A DNA stretch of 64,000 nucleotides from Xylophilus ampelinus (lineage in GTDB: Bacteria; Pseudomonadota; Gammaproteobacteria; Burkholderiales; Burkholderiaceae_C): NCBI RefSeq assembly GCF_901875635.1, contig NZ_CABFMN010000089.1:5847-69846 (forward strand). The letters are read 5' to 3'. Position 1 is the stretch's first letter. Every line of letters begins with the position of its first letter. Both the position numbers and the translations under genes were made by a program. The notes beneath the pieces are model-generated. The model was given only the letters and a program-made list of their open reading frames with translations, did no database searches and was not told where the DNA came from. Below are positions 36,323 through 45,752 of this stretch, in pieces.

Positions 36323-38247
36323 TGCTGGCGATCTGGCTGCGGCAGCCGATGTTCTGGGTTGGCACGGCACTGCGGATCGCCGCGATCGCTGTCGTCCTGG
36401 CCGCTCATGGACCGTTCAGTCTTCCCGGCACGGCCATCCCTCCATTGGCCCCGGCCGGCCCCCTGGCGGACTGGTTCGTGACCGCGCTGGCTGCGAGTGG
36501 CCAACATGACGGGACGATTGCCTTGTCTGCCGTTGCGGCAGCCACACTGATTGCGGATCTGGCAATGCTCGCCGCGCTCCGAAGCCTTCTGGATGTGGGC
36601 GAGCGGCGGCTCCTGCAGCTGTACTGGCTATCGCCAGCGGTGCTTTTGGTTGCCTACCCGCAGCTTGCCTTCGCCGATCTGACGGGAGCGGCGCTCCTTT
36701 GCTGGGCGCTCGCTTGCACCCGCCACGACCGTCCGCTACAGGCCGGGTACTTCGCCGCGCTCTCTCCAGCACTGTCGTTCACCGGCGCCTTTGCAGTCCC
36801 GCTTTTCCTCATCTACTACTTCAGAAATCCGACGCGGCGGGCGCAGCTCTCCCGTTTCGCAGCAGGCCTTGCTGCGGCAGGGCTCCTGGGCCTGATCGTT
36901 TGGCTCCCACTGCTGAGTGGGGACTTGATCGCCTCGGACACCACAACCTGGCACGAGCAGATTCTGAGCCTCGGTATCTCGACAGGAGCCGGACAAGCCC
37001 GCATTCAGGTCGCACCGGTGGTTTACATCCTATGCCTGTTCGCAACTTGGCGCATGCGACGCATAGGCCCAGATCTTTTCCTCATCCTATGCGGGCTGAT
37101 GTACCTGATCCTATCGATGGCCGCAGGCTTGCCGGCCGCCTGGATCCTCTGGGCAGTTCCGATGCTGGTCTACGTCTGCTCCGAAAGCGGTACCGTCTCG
37201 ATCGGCCTGACCAACATCCTGGCAGCACTGTACGTGGCCGCCGGCGCTGAAGTGGCTCCCGACGTCGTGCCTGCCCTCGCCTTTGCCGCCTGCCTGGTGA
37301 TAACAGCCTCCATCTGGCGCTACAACGTACAGCGAAACGACTTCCTTCGCATTGCACGCAAGCCGGTCGTGATCGGAATCGCAGGTGATTCGGGCGCTGG
37401 CAAGGACACTTTGGTCGACGCCATCGCACACCTTTTCGAGGACCGATCCGTGGTGCGCCTGTCCGGCGACGACTACCACTTCTGGGATCGCCACAAGCCG
37501 ATGTGGCGCGTGATGACTCATCTCAATCCGCGAGCGAACGACCTAGGCAAGTTCGCGCGAGACCTTATTGCGCTGGCCGATGGCAAGGGCATCGTATCGC
37601 CGCACTACGACCACGGCAGCGGGCGCATGAGCCGCCCCATACAGACGCAGAGCAGCGATGTGATTCTTGCGAGCGGGCTACACGCGCTTTACCTGCCGAT
37701 ATTGCGAGACGCCTATGACCTGTCCATCTACCTGGACATCGATGAAGGCCTGCGTCGTTTCCTGAAGATCAACCGCGACGTCAAGGTTCGTGGCCATTCG
37801 CTCGAGCGCGTTCTCACCGCCATTTCCGAACGCGAAGCCGATGCGGGTCAGTTCATCAAGCCTCAGCGAGACCACGCTCAGCTCGTGCTATCCCTGCTTC
37901 CGACCAACCCCCGGCTGCTGGAAACAGCAACCGACCCTTCCGAACTGCGATTCAGACTTCTCGTTCGTTCTCCGCACGGCTTCCACGAAGACGCCCTGGT
38001 GCGGTCGTTGGTGGCGATCTGCGGACTGCATGTGGACGTTGCTCTGGACGGGGACAACTCCACCGTCGAAATGCGCATCGAAGGAGAGACTCACGCCGAA
38101 GACATTGCCCTGGCTGCCAAGGCCCTGGTTCCCCAACTGCTGCCATTACTGAAGCGGCCACCGCGATGGCATGACGGCATTACGGGCTTGATGCAACTGA
38201 TTGTTCTCGCCCACCTCAACGAAGCCGTCCGGCGGCGACTGCTATGA
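36322..38247 (+). CDS. Polytopic membrane domain fused to uridine-kinase/PRK-like kinase
   Basis: 641 residues from the ATG in TGATG. Residues about 1-340 hold around nine hydrophobic segments (VLLVAYPQLAFADLTGAALL, FTGAFAVPLFLIYYF, ILCGLMYLILSMAAGLPAAW), looking like a GT-C-type or transporter membrane domain. Residues about 350-560 are a P-loop kinase: VIGIAGDSGAGKDTLVDAIA (Walker A), LSGDDYHFWDRHKPMW, SPHYDHGSGRMSRP and DVILASGLHALYL, as in uridine kinases and phosphoribulokinases. I know of no characterised protein with this fusion. It overlaps the HAD gene by 4 bp. Substrate unknown, probably a polyol or sugar of the precursor pathway. Confidence 0.82.
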   Translation: MLAIWLRQPMFWVGTALRIAAIAVVLAAHGPFSLPGTAIPPLAPAGPLADWFVTALAASGQHDGTIALSAVAAATLIADLAMLAALRSLLDVGERRLLQLYWLSPAVLLVAYPQLAFADLTGAALLCWALACTRHDRPLQAGYFAALSPALSFTGAFAVPLFLIYYFRNPTRRAQLSRFAAGLAAAGLLGLIVWLPLLSGDLIASDTTTWHEQILSLGISTGAGQARIQVAPVVYILCLFATWRMRRIGPDLFLILCGLMYLILSMAAGLPAAWILWAVPMLVYVCSESGTVSIGLTNILAALYVAAGAEVAPDVVPALAFAACLVITASIWRYNVQRNDFLRIARKPVVIGIAGDSGAGKDTLVDAIAHLFEDRSVVRLSGDDYHFWDRHKPMWRVMTHLNPRANDLGKFARDLIALADGKGIVSPHYDHGSGRMSRPIQTQSSDVILASGLHALYLPILRDAYDLSIYLDIDEGLRRFLKINRDVKVRGHSLERVLTAISEREADAGQFIKPQRDHAQLVLSLLPTNPRLLETATDPSELRFRLLVRSPHGFHEDALVRSLVAICGLHVDVALDGDNSTVEMRIEGETHAEDIALAAKALVPQLLPLLKRPPRWHDGITGLMQLIVLAHLNEAVRRRLL

Positions 38248-39023
38248 CACGAATCCATAGACCCGAGCGCCTTGCTCGAATGCCTGATGCCGTGCTTTTC
38301 GACACGGACAACACGCTCTACCCCTACGATCCATCACATCATCGAGCGATGGAAGCCGTGCGCAGCAAGGTGGTCCGCTCCATGTCAATCAGCGAGGCGA
38401 CCTTCGACTCGGCCTTTGCGGCAGCACGAACTGAGATCAAGCAGCGGCTCAAAGGCACGGCAGCTTCACACAATCGGCTTCTGTACTTTCAGCGCATGCT
38501 GGAGCTCATCGGACTGGGCTCGCAAGTGCTCGTGGCACTCGATCTTGAGCAGACGTACTGGCGCACCTTCCTGAGCGTGGCTGAGCTCTTCGAAGGATTG
38601 AAGGAATTTCTGGACGATCTACGCCTGGCGGGCGTTCCGACCGCAATCGTTACCGATCTGACGGCCCAGATCCAGTTTCGCAAGATCGTGTACTTCGGCC
38701 TCGACCAGTACTTCGATCACATCGTCACGAGCGAAGAGGCCGGCTTCGACAAACCCAATCCCGGTCCTTTCGAGCTCGCAATACAGAAGATGAAAGTGAG
38801 CTCGGATGCGATTGTCTGGATGATCGGAGACAACCAGGCCGCGGACATCGCCGGTGCGCGGCGGGCGATCTCGGCAGTGACTCTGCAGAAATTGCATGCC
38901 GGCGTCACCGAAGGCACTGGAGAGGAGCAGCCTGACATGAGCTTCGAGCACTTTGATCAGCTGCGACTTCTGATCAAGCGCCTTCAGCCCGTGCAGGACC
39001 AAGGGATGAAGACCCATGCGTGA
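38244..39023 (+). CDS. HAD-family phosphatase
   Basis: 259 residues. DAVLFDTDNTLYPYDPSHH carries the catalytic DxD, VPTAIVTDLTAQIQFRKIVY is motif II, EEAGFDKPNPGPFELAIQKM motif III (Lys), and VWMIGDNQAADIAGARRA motif IV. The FDTDNTLYPYD form resembles pyrimidine-nucleotidase-type HADs. Coupled with the kinase upstream (ATGA overlap) and overlapping the aldolase gene by 8 bp, it probably dephosphorylates a sugar or polyol phosphate in the precursor route. Confidence 0.88.
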   Translation: MTRIHRPERLARMPDAVLFDTDNTLYPYDPSHHRAMEAVRSKVVRSMSISEATFDSAFAAARTEIKQRLKGTAASHNRLLYFQRMLELIGLGSQVLVALDLEQTYWRTFLSVAELFEGLKEFLDDLRLAGVPTAIVTDLTAQIQFRKIVYFGLDQYFDHIVTSEEAGFDKPNPGPFELAIQKMKVSSDAIVWMIGDNQAADIAGARRAISAVTLQKLHAGVTEGTGEEQPDMSFEHFDQLRLLIKRLQPVQDQGMKTHA

Positions 39024-40014
39024 AGAAATCCAGGCGCTCAGCGCTCGACTCGGCGCCGACCCCATGCTGGTGCAGGGCGCAGGTGGGAACATTTCTTGGA
39101 AAGAAGACGGGCGGCTTTGGGTTAAAGCATCCGGGGCTCGGATGCAAGACGCATTGGTACGAGATATTTTTGTGCCAGTCAACCTGAAGCAAGCACGCGA
39201 TCCTCTGGCTCCGGCGCGCGTCGATCCTATCTGGAATAGGGTCGCGAGCCTTCGTCCATCTATCGAGACATCGCTGCACGCGCTGATGCCACAGCGCGTA
39301 GTTGCTCACCTTCATAGCGTCGACTTCATGTCGCGATTGGTTCGCCGATCCTGCCGGGAGTTATTGAACGATCTTCTACGCGATCGTCGCCATGCTCTCG
39401 TGCCATACCACAAGCCGGGCACGGACCTTGCGGCTTCGGTACACCAACTAGTCCGAGAGCAGCCAAACGCGGACGTGCTCCTGCTCACCAATCACGGGAT
39501 CGTGGTTGCTGCCAATTCGGCTGAGGAGTTAGATCTCAGGCTTACGGAACTAGTTTCTAGTCTTGCAAACAACATAAGGCCCATCGCTCGGGCTGCTCTT
39601 ACAGCCCAGTCGGCGGCACCACATGGCTATCGTCGGCCAGCCGACCCCGCAGTGGATGATCTCGCGCTCGACGCAGTCACTTTCGACTTCGCGCAAAAGT
39701 GCTGGGCGATCACGCCAGACCATGTTGTGTTTCTTGGCGCGAGCTCTAACGCATTGACCGACCGGCCCGAAAGGGCGTCAATCGGCGCGCCGTTGGAATT
39801 CTTCATCGTCCGGGGCGACGGCGTGTTCATCAGAGATGACGACGCGCATCGAGCAAACATGATCGAGGAGATGCTGCGTTGCTACCGTGACGTGGCGGTA
39901 CGGATCGACGACCTCTCTGACGTGGCTCTGCTCAAGGACCACGAGGTGATGGACCTTTTGGGATGGGAAGCAGAGCAGTACCGACAGAAGCTCAACGGCG
40001 TGGTCGGTCGGTGA
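39016..40014 (+). CDS. Class II aldolase/adducin-family enzyme
   Basis: 332 residues. Class II aldolase fold: QGAGGNISWKEDGRLWVKAS near the N-terminus, zinc ligands in VVAHLHSVDFMSRL (HxH) and LLLTNHGIVVAANSAEELDL. The chain is longer than fuculose- or ribulose-phosphate aldolases (about 215), with an extra C-terminal domain (VFLGASSNALTDRPERASIG) seen in some capsule-associated members. It likely makes or breaks a C-C bond involving dihydroxyacetone phosphate or a similar unit. Overlaps the HAD gene and, by GTGA, the next glycosyltransferase. Confidence 0.85.
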   Translation: MREEIQALSARLGADPMLVQGAGGNISWKEDGRLWVKASGARMQDALVRDIFVPVNLKQARDPLAPARVDPIWNRVASLRPSIETSLHALMPQRVVAHLHSVDFMSRLVRRSCRELLNDLLRDRRHALVPYHKPGTDLAASVHQLVREQPNADVLLLTNHGIVVAANSAEELDLRLTELVSSLANNIRPIARAALTAQSAAPHGYRRPADPAVDDLALDAVTFDFAQKCWAITPDHVVFLGASSNALTDRPERASIGAPLEFFIVRGDGVFIRDDDAHRANMIEEMLRCYRDVAVRIDDLSDVALLKDHEVMDLLGWEAEQYRQKLNGVVGR

Positions 40015-41165
40015 CGGAGGCGCCATCAGTGCGTGACAAGTTCAACGTTCTATATTTTGTCTACAACACAGAGGACGCGGCGGTCATTCGACGCGTCAAG
40101 ATGTTCGAGGCCGCAGGGTTGAGGGTGCTGATTGCAGGGTTCAGGCGCCGCGAAGAGCCGGTGAACATGATCAGCCAGTCCCAAGTTGTGGACCTAGGAA
40201 GGACATTCGACGCAAAGCTCACAGGCAGGCTCGGCTCAATCGCCCGCTCCGTGCCGCGGGCGATTGCTTTGGGACGACATGTCTCGCCGACAGGCTCAAT
40301 CGTGGCCCGCAACCTTGAAGCACGACTCCTCGCCACGGCCGCACGTTGGAATCCAAGCGCCAGATTGGCCTCGATAGCTTACGAGGTCTTGGACATCCAT
40401 GCGTCGCTGACATCAGGCGGGTGGAAGTCCGCAGCCCTCCGATGGATCGAGAGAAGACTGCTGCGGTCAAGCACTCACCTCGTCATCAGTTCTCCCGCTT
40501 TTGTTTCCAGCTACTTCGCTCCGGCCCTGCATGCCTCGCATTCCGTGGTACTTGTAGAGAACAAAGTTTTCCAACCAGCCCCTTGCGCCGGCCCTGCGCC
40601 AAGGCGAGAAATTGGTGCGCGACCGATTGCAATCGGCTGGCACGGCATTCTTCGCTGCCGAAAAAGCCTTCTATTGATGCTCGCCATGACCGCAGAATGT
40701 CCCGGCCGATTCCGAATTCACATCAGCGGCCGAGTTGCGGCAACAGCAATACCAGACTTCGCCCAACTCATCGCAGGTAGGGCTGATGTCGTCTTTCATG
40801 GCCCATACGATTCGCGATCAGGGCTGACCGCCTTGTACCGCCGAATCGACTTCATGTGGTCGATTGACTACTTCGAAGAGGGGAAGAATTCGGTGTGGCT
40901 CCTACCGAATCGGCTATATGAAGCTTGCCTTTACGGTGTAGTGCCTATTGCCTTGGAGGGAACACAGACTGCAGCTTGGCTGCAAGAGCGGCGTTGCGGC
41001 GTCATTGTGGACTCCGACAACATCGGGGCCGTAACGCAAACGCTCCTCGAGGCAAGTCTGGAATACTCAACGCTGCAGAATGACGTTTCGAGTTTGCCAC
41101 GAACTGATGTTGTTGCGACAAGGGACGAGTGCATGCGACTGGCAGCGGCGTTGCGGATAACTTAA
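40011..41165 (+). CDS. GT4-like glycosyltransferase
   Basis: 384 residues from a GTG overlapping the previous TGA. GT-B-type layout: FNVLYFVYNTEDAAVIRRVK, VARNLEARLLATAARWNP, SIAYEVLDIHASL in the N-terminal half, and IAIGWHGILRCRKSLLLMLA then LLPNRLYEACLYGVVPIALE in the donor half, where the usual EX7E region lies. Last gene of the forward block, ending 43 bp from the stop of the convergent block. More AT-rich than flanking chromosome. Sugar specificity unknown. Confidence 0.78.
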   Translation: MTEAPSVRDKFNVLYFVYNTEDAAVIRRVKMFEAAGLRVLIAGFRRREEPVNMISQSQVVDLGRTFDAKLTGRLGSIARSVPRAIALGRHVSPTGSIVARNLEARLLATAARWNPSARLASIAYEVLDIHASLTSGGWKSAALRWIERRLLRSSTHLVISSPAFVSSYFAPALHASHSVVLVENKVFQPAPCAGPAPRREIGARPIAIGWHGILRCRKSLLLMLAMTAECPGRFRIHISGRVAATAIPDFAQLIAGRADVVFHGPYDSRSGLTALYRRIDFMWSIDYFEEGKNSVWLLPNRLYEACLYGVVPIALEGTQTAAWLQERRCGVIVDSDNIGAVTQTLLEASLEYSTLQNDVSSLPRTDVVATRDECMRLAAALRIT

Positions 41166-41208
41166 CTGAACAAGCAGCGGGGGCAGTGGAGCAGTTCAGC
41201 GCAGCGGC

Positions 41209-42522
41209 TCAGCGTCGGTGTAGTGCTCCTACGATACGTTCAAGCAGGCGCTCTGCAAGCCGAGGTCGGTAGTCCCTCTTATAGTCGACCGCCGCGGTCG
41301 CAACCTCCGGCAGCGGCTTCAGTTGTTCGAAAGTGGTCGACGGCACAACTACCACGCCTGATGGCCCCGCACGCTGAATCAACAAGGTCAATTCGTTGAG
41401 ATGCAACAAGAAGTCTGGCGGCATCGGTTGAGGCCGGTTTTCACTGAGAGCGCGAAGCATTTCGGCGACACCTAGAAATTTGTCTTGCGCATAGATCTCC
41501 CGCCTCCTGAGCCAACTCACCAAGCGGTGTTTGAGAGATCTCCCCACGTTGCGCTCGCTCTCTACTGCGTGCGACTTCCATCGCCTCATGAGCTTCAGCC
41601 TGATGCCACCAACATTGAAGATACGACCCACCAACGGTTGATTTCGGACCGTATAGGATTTGCGTGCGCTCAGCCCAACTCGGGAAAAGCGCTCAAGGCG
41701 CAAAGCAGTCTGGTCATGAAATGCATTGTCTGCCGAGAGCTCGCCCTCGTCTCCCACCACACGGAACCGATGATCGCGGGGAGCGACCCAAGAGCACGTG
41801 ACCCTAGCCGCGCGCCCGCCTTCGAAGGTCAGGCAAGCCACGGAGAGATCTGGCGTGTCAGAGGGGTTCAAAGGAACATCAGTCTTCTTGTCAATGAGTG
41901 TTGTCGAAAACGCAGTTAAAGATTTCACCGGGCCAAAGAGGGCGCATATCCATACCAAGTGGTAGGCAACATGCTCGACCGTACATCCTTCTTGCAGTTC
42001 TTCTGCATAGGGAAATGGTGCTCCAGTGGGACTTTGGACTTGCTCCAAATGCATCAAATGGGCTGGGTTGTCATCAAGCTCGGCGTAGATTAACACCGGC
42101 TTTCCCACAGCGCCGTCTCGGACGGCTTTCCAAAGAGTGCTGATTGCGTCGCTGTATAAATTGCATGGGGCGCCGGTGAGCACCAGTCCTCTGCCGTTCG
42201 CCAGTTCAAACAGCTCGCGCGTCTGCGCTATGTCGACCGTGACGGGCTTTTCGCTATACACATGCTTGCCGGCAACCAGGGCAAGTTTTGTGGTTTCGAA
42301 GTGAGATCGAATGCTCGTCAGATTGACCACCACTTGTACGGCCTCGTCAGCGAGCAGCATCTCGTAACTCGCATACTGACGCAGGCGATAGTGATTCGCC
42401 ACGGTTGCCAATCGGTCGGTATCGATGTCGTATACGCCAGCGATTTCGATCTCGTGATGGGCCCAATATGTGCGCATGTAAATATCGAACACATAGCCGC
42501 AACCGACGAATGCGATCTTCAT
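41209..42522 (-). CDS. Gfo/Idh/MocA-family oxidoreductase (long form)
   Basis: 437 residues from the ATG 42520-42522, 1 bp after the stop of the second Gfo gene. The Rossmann start is IAFVGCGYVFDIYMRTYWAH and the dinucleotide-domain EKP motif is SEKPVTVDIAQTRELF. A C-terminal extension of about 80 residues (KSHAVESERNVGRSLKHRLV) is longer than in most members. These enzymes oxidise or reduce sugars, including nucleotide sugars such as UDP-GlcNAc(A). Last gene of the reverse block. Confidence 0.85.
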   Translation of the reverse strand: MKIAFVGCGYVFDIYMRTYWAHHEIEIAGVYDIDTDRLATVANHYRLRQYASYEMLLADEAVQVVVNLTSIRSHFETTKLALVAGKHVYSEKPVTVDIAQTRELFELANGRGLVLTGAPCNLYSDAISTLWKAVRDGAVGKPVLIYAELDDNPAHLMHLEQVQSPTGAPFPYAEELQEGCTVEHVAYHLVWICALFGPVKSLTAFSTTLIDKKTDVPLNPSDTPDLSVACLTFEGGRAARVTCSWVAPRDHRFRVVGDEGELSADNAFHDQTALRLERFSRVGLSARKSYTVRNQPLVGRIFNVGGIRLKLMRRWKSHAVESERNVGRSLKHRLVSWLRRREIYAQDKFLGVAEMLRALSENRPQPMPPDFLLHLNELTLLIQRAGPSGVVVVPSTTFEQLKPLPEVATAAVDYKRDYRPRLAERLLERIVGALHRR

Positions 42523-42523
42523 A

Positions 42524-43612
42524 TCAGCTTTCCCTCTTGAGTTGCTTGTACATGCAGTCGAGGACGGCATCAGATGTCGATGCAATCGCAATGCTTTCAT
42601 TCAAGGACATGACGGAACTTTCGGTTGCCCCTCGCTTCATGCATGCATGTACCTCAAGGACCTCATGTTCATACCCATTACCGGAATAAAAGCGAGACGC
42701 TTGCGATGCGGGCGCTCGGCCGTTTCTATTCACTCGTTGCGCCAACTGGTGAAGCCAATGGTTTTGTCGTAGTCGAGCTGCTCGCCCAATCGCTCCAGCT
42801 CCTGCTTGGGGGCCTAGCGGCGCCTCATGGTGCCAGATCCAGCCGTGTGGCCGCACGATCGTCCCTTTGAGTGAAAGCATCCCGTCGGTTCCCATGACGT
42901 GGAGGTCGTCTGGTGCCCAACTACGTAGACTTACAGCGAATGAGCCAAGGACATTTCCGGGGTAGCGAAGCGTGATCAATGCGTCCTCAACGACTTCGGA
43001 CTCCCCGAAATTGCCATCCGCGGAAATTCTGACGGGCTGCCCGAACAACCATTGCCCCCATGAAAGCGGATAAGACCCGAGATGCGTCAACGCTCCGCCC
43101 CCAAGTGCGCGGCTATAGAGATTGTTCCGGGGGTCAGGCCGCTGGGAGGACCCAAAGCTCCCGCGGATAAGACGAATGCCTCCAACATCCCCGTCCATCA
43201 CCTTTGCCTTGAATTCTTGTGAAGCGGGCAAGAATCTTGTCCACAGACCTTCCATTGCAAATACCGAACGCTTCGCTGCGGCTTCAGCTATTGCCTGGGC
43301 ATCACGGGCACAAGTCGCCATGGGCTTCTCGATGAGAACCGACAGTCCAGCTTCTATGCACATCAGGGCATGACGAAAATGTTCGCTCGGGGGTGTTGCG
43401 ATGTACACAACATCGACTGAAGCATTGCGAGCCGCCTCAACATACGGTGCTATGAATCTCGGGATCCCGTGGGCGGATGCAAATCTCGACGCCGAATCAA
43501 TGGTGCGCGACGCCACCCATTCAACGTGCGCGCCATCTACTCGACTGAGCGCCGCGACAAATTTTGAAGAGATGGATCCAGTGCCAAATATCCCCCACCG
43601 AATGCGCATCAT
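42524..43612 (-). CDS. Gfo/Idh/MocA-family oxidoreductase
   Basis: 362 residues. Rossmann loop IRWGIFGTGSISSKFVAALS, VVYIATPPSEHFRHAL, IEKPMATCARDAQAIAEAAA and the substrate-domain GGGALTHLGSYPLSWGQWLF, whose layout matches dimeric dihydrodiol dehydrogenase/glucose-fructose oxidoreductase-like members. The start overlaps the Wzy-like stop by 4 bp. With the adjacent paralogue it suggests two redox steps on a sugar or polyol precursor. Confidence 0.88.
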   Translation of the reverse strand: MMRIRWGIFGTGSISSKFVAALSRVDGAHVEWVASRTIDSASRFASAHGIPRFIAPYVEAARNASVDVVYIATPPSEHFRHALMCIEAGLSVLIEKPMATCARDAQAIAEAAAKRSVFAMEGLWTRFLPASQEFKAKVMDGDVGGIRLIRGSFGSSQRPDPRNNLYSRALGGGALTHLGSYPLSWGQWLFGQPVRISADGNFGESEVVEDALITLRYPGNVLGSFAVSLRSWAPDDLHVMGTDGMLSLKGTIVRPHGWIWHHEAPLGPQAGAGAIGRAARLRQNHWLHQLAQRVNRNGRAPASQASRFYSGNGYEHEVLEVHACMKRGATESSVMSLNESIAIASTSDAVLDCMYKQLKRES

Positions 43613-44883
43613 CGAGCAACCTCCCCAGACCGGGCGTGCGAGGAGCCCGATCCCACCAATCTCGCTGCTGTTTGGAACCGGCTCCCCGCGGCAGGCCAGA
43701 GCAGTAGTGTGAGCAGAATTCCGGTGTTCGACTCGGAGTACGCGCCATTCATCATGATGCAGGCCAGCAAGCCGACTTTTATAGGACAGGAGGCGCCACT
43801 AGCGACGACACAGTAAAGGAGAAATGCGAAATAGAACGCAGCCCCCGGGATTCCGAACTCAAAGATGAGCTTCGAGAAGGGCGATTCCATGACGCTGTAA
43901 CGAGCGACCTGCTGTTGTTCATAGAAAGTTCCTGCGCCAAATCCCGTCCAGACGCTCAAAGTGTTATTCCAGAATTGGTCCTGAAGCATGTATGTCCAAG
44001 CGATGAACCGCTCGAAAGCACTTGTGCCGACGTTGCTGAACTCCGAGACTCGGTCAATGAAGATGTTCAGGCGAAGCGCATCACCAAATGCAGCAGCGAT
44101 CAGCACAACGATCAACCCGACTCCAATTAATGCTTTCTGTCGGCGAGCGAGAATCAGCGCGGTGACGCCGCACCCTAGCACGATGAGGCCCGTCCCAGAG
44201 AACGCGCATGCGAGACCGAAAAGATGAGCGACGACGCGATGCATTCGTTGGCGACCACTTAGCTCCACCAGAAGCGAGATCGCAAGGAACTGGCTGAAGA
44301 AAGAAGGTTCAAGGAAAAATACTCCATTGGCCTTGTAGATTGAAGAGCCATAGTGGATCGGATTCAAATAGTTGAACCTCTCGATGATCAAGCCTTTCGG
44401 AAGAACATGCTCGATCGGAAAGGCGATGCTCGGCCCGGCGAGTTGCTGAACAACTATTTGGGCGCATCCCAACAGGGCCGCAACATACCCCAGGTTCGCA
44501 AAGAAATCCTGGGAATCCAAGGCTTTGCCGTCGAGGGAAGCGGCGACCGAGCTGCCGTTGCCTCGCAGTCGAAGGGTATAGGGAAAAAATACCCCAACGA
44601 GCAGGCACAGAGAAGCGACCGAGAACGGCTTGTCGAACAACTGAGCCGCACAGGCCCATGAAATCATCAGCAAGTAAAGAGCTAGGCGTGTCACCTCGAA
44701 TCCGAATACGCCCCTCATACATCCATACAGGGTGATCGCAAGAATCAGTGGGAGGCCCGCGCCTAGCCCCATGCTGGAAAATGGGGGCAGACTCAACTTC
44801 CCAAATACAACAGAGCTCAAGACAGGCCCGGCGACAAACAACGCAATGTTGCCTTTCCCGACTCTTCGCTCAGATGAATTCAT
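43609..44883 (-). CDS. O-antigen/exopolysaccharide polymerase, Wzy-like
   Basis: 424 residues with about ten TM segments (IALFVAGPVLSSVVFGKLS, LYLLMISWACAAQLF, ALIGVGLIVVLIAAAFGDAL) and a large periplasmic loop containing ANGVFFLEPSFFSQFLAISL, the sort of motif seen in Wzy_C/O-antigen ligase proteins. The later FEFGIPGAAFYFAFLLYCVV is also typical. It would polymerise flipped repeat units in the periplasm. The ATG overlaps the stop of the kinase-like gene by 4 bp. Confidence 0.83.
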   Translation of the reverse strand: MNSSERRVGKGNIALFVAGPVLSSVVFGKLSLPPFSSMGLGAGLPLILAITLYGCMRGVFGFEVTRLALYLLMISWACAAQLFDKPFSVASLCLLVGVFFPYTLRLRGNGSSVAASLDGKALDSQDFFANLGYVAALLGCAQIVVQQLAGPSIAFPIEHVLPKGLIIERFNYLNPIHYGSSIYKANGVFFLEPSFFSQFLAISLLVELSGRQRMHRVVAHLFGLACAFSGTGLIVLGCGVTALILARRQKALIGVGLIVVLIAAAFGDALRLNIFIDRVSEFSNVGTSAFERFIAWTYMLQDQFWNNTLSVWTGFGAGTFYEQQQVARYSVMESPFSKLIFEFGIPGAAFYFAFLLYCVVASGASCPIKVGLLACIMMNGAYSESNTGILLTLLLWPAAGSRFQTAARLVGSGSSHARSGEVAR

Positions 44884-45752
44884 CTTTGGACCGGAACGCC
44901 AAGCACCTTGACCCCATCTCGCTTGAGCGCCCGCACCATGGACTGCACCCGGGCCTTGGACGCCGTTTCAAATCGAGTGCAGACCAGCGCCAGCCCGGTC
45001 TCGGCAGCGATGAGCTGTGCGTCAGCGCCATCGGTCCAACACGGCGTGTCAAAAATCAGCACGTCATTCCTTCGAGCGAGATTCGACAGGACGGCCTTGA
45101 AGCGCACGGTGGAAAGGAGTGCCTGGGGATTGGGCGAGGACCCTGCTGACATCACCGACAAAGTGTCTTGCGCAGACGCCGACGTGGGTGGCTCCACATC
45201 CGCGCTTGCGTGAACACCCAACGCCCCGGCAAGGCTGGATGTCGGCTCGAGACCGAACATCGAATGCAAGCGGCCATGGCGCATGTCCGCATCGACGAGC
45301 ACTGTACGCACCTGCATCTGCGCGAACGCGACGGCCAGATTTGCAGCGAGCGTCGTTCTTCCCTCGCCTCGTTCCGTACCGACGATCGCGACCACGAGTG
45401 CGTCGCGGCGCCCCCGATGTGCAAGTGCAAGTGCAGTGCGAATTCGGTAAACAGCTGTAGCGAAAGGGTTGTCCGGCGCCGTTGCGCAAACCAATTCGGG
45501 TGAGAGTGGAGATGATGCCGCGCCGTCGAATGCCGTCGGCGGTGGACGAAGCAAGGCCTCCACCTCATCTCGCGACATGATTCCGAGTTCGACCGCAGCC
45601 GTGTCGAAAGCGACGTTGGCATCTTGCTGCTTGAGTCGAATCCGAGCTAGATCCTCGCGGGCGAGCCTTCCTGAAGAAACCAGCAAATCCGCCACGGATG
45701 GCGCAGCCTCAGTTAACGAGTCGGGCAGAGACCGGTCGTTGAATGTTTTCAT
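44880..45752 (-). CDS. EpsG/CpsD-like chain-length ATPase with GspE-N-like domain
   Basis: 290 residues. Residues about 15-70 (SVADLLVSSGRLAREDLARI, ELGIMSRDEVEALL) look like the MshEN/GspE-N domain found in EpsG proteins. The ATPase part has VVAIVGTERGEGRTTLAANL (Walker A with Arg in the usual Lys place, as in some EpsG proteins), TVLVDADMRHGRLHSMFGLE (Walker A') and VLIFDTPCW (Walker B). No C-terminal tyrosine cluster is present, so autophosphorylation of the BY-kinase kind is doubtful. ATGA overlap with the Wzz-like gene. Confidence 0.85.
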   Translation of the reverse strand: MKTFNDRSLPDSLTEAAPSVADLLVSSGRLAREDLARIRLKQQDANVAFDTAAVELGIMSRDEVEALLRPPPTAFDGAASSPLSPELVCATAPDNPFATAVYRIRTALALAHRGRRDALVVAIVGTERGEGRTTLAANLAVAFAQMQVRTVLVDADMRHGRLHSMFGLEPTSSLAGALGVHASADVEPPTSASAQDTLSVMSAGSSPNPQALLSTVRFKAVLSNLARRNDVLIFDTPCWTDGADAQLIAAETGLALVCTRFETASKARVQSMVRALKRDGVKVLGVPVQR

